Part shown: positions 63,783 to 64,000 of the stretch, piece by piece | How positions within the stretch are numbered: position 1 is the stretch's first letter | Layout: each line of letters starts with the position of its first letter | Assembly (NCBI RefSeq): GCF_001263355.1 | Contig: NZ_LGYO01000011.1 | Span: 62,001-126,000 of the forward strand | Source: Acetobacterium bakii | GTDB lineage: Bacteria > Bacillota > Clostridia > Eubacteriales > Eubacteriaceae | Direction: 5' to 3' | Length of the DNA stretch: 64,000 nucleotides | Translations under genes and position numbers: made by a program | The notes under the pieces: model-generated | Seen by the model: the letters and a program-made list of their open reading frames with translations, nothing else | Databases searched by the model: none | What the model was told of the DNA's origin: nothing

Positions 63783-64000
63783 ATGGTTAAAATATTAATC
63801 GTGGATGATGCCGCATTTATGCGAATGATGATTAAAGACAACTTGAAAAAAGGTGGTTACACCGACTTTATCGAGGCCGAAAATGGCGAAGTGGCAATTG
63901 CCGAATATAATGAGAATCACCCGGATATGGTTTTACTGGATATTACCATGCCCATAATGGATGGCATACATGCCCTGAAGGCAATTAAAGAATTGGATCC
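63783..64000 (+). CDS. cheY: chemotaxis response regulator CheY (truncated by window end)
   Basis: The first 72 residues of a receiver domain: ILIVDDAAFMRMMIKDNL (acidic pair Asp near residue 8-9), phospho-acceptor Asp in MVLLDITMPIMDG. GAGAGGG precedes the start. It continues beyond the window. Its phosphorylated form binds FliM to switch rotation. Confidence 0.93.
   Translation, partial: MVKILIVDDAAFMRMMIKDNLKKGGYTDFIEAENGEVAIAEYNENHPDMVLLDITMPIMDGIHALKAIKELD

Overview
The window looks like a chromosomal segment of a strictly anaerobic, motile, Gram-positive clostridium, most likely an acetogen of the Acetobacterium/Eubacteriaceae type. The indications are [FeFe]-hydrogenase maturation (HydF), many soluble and membrane 4Fe-4S proteins, a CcdA/TlpA redox pair, a sortase-type surface protein, clostridial flagellar gene order with FliY, strong Shine-Dalgarno sites, and moderate-to-low GC with AT-rich spacers. 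The genus is an inference; no rRNA or tRNA gene was seen.

Layout. 0.1-7.3 kb (minus strand): a P-type cation ATPase with Na,K-ATPase-like ion-site motifs, co-transcribed with two TrkA/RCK proteins; then aspartate ammonia-lyase overlapping hydF. 7.5-16.8 kb: an MFS transporter (NiaP-like), an unrecognised protein paired with a cobalamin-type radical SAM enzyme, an archaeo-eukaryotic release-factor-like protein (baeRF/Balon type), serine acetyltransferase, a WYL regulator with a GyrI-like effector protein, and two thioredoxins, one with a CDHC active site. 17-27 kb: Crp/Fnr regulator, Eis-like acetyltransferase, TlpA/CcdA, an ABC-2 permease remnant, DUF1003 protein, Fe-S proteins, a FUSC-HAD fusion and an LCP wall-polymer ligase.

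27-34 kb: a six-gene polyamine operon (speD, speA, speE, speB, carboxy(nor)spermidine dehydrogenase, nspC) behind a long structured leader. It carries two complete routes to spermidine. 34-55 kb: three PAS-GGDEF-HD-GYP proteins and one GGDEF-EAL protein surround a 3271-residue InlB-B-repeat surface protein with an NPKTG sorting signal, a flavodoxin-fold reductase, a Rieske protein and a lipoprotein. 55-64 kb: a flagellar operon (fliK, flgD, TIGR02530-type gene, flgE, flbD, motA, motB, fliM, fliY, cheY...) behind a sigma-A promoter and a c-di-GMP-I (GEMM) riboswitch with a terminator. Cyclic-di-GMP turnover proteins and a c-di-GMP-sensing leader on motility genes therefore sit side by side.

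The most unusual item is a family of about 75-125 bp imperfect palindromes, six copies in intergenic gaps (two in tandem near 16.8-17.1 kb, then 19.3, 23.4, 49.4 and 61.5 kb). Stem sequences differ between copies but stay paired, while an inner GCGAACAG...CTGTACG hairpin is kept. This suggests a mobile or RNA-level structured element that I cannot assign to a known class.
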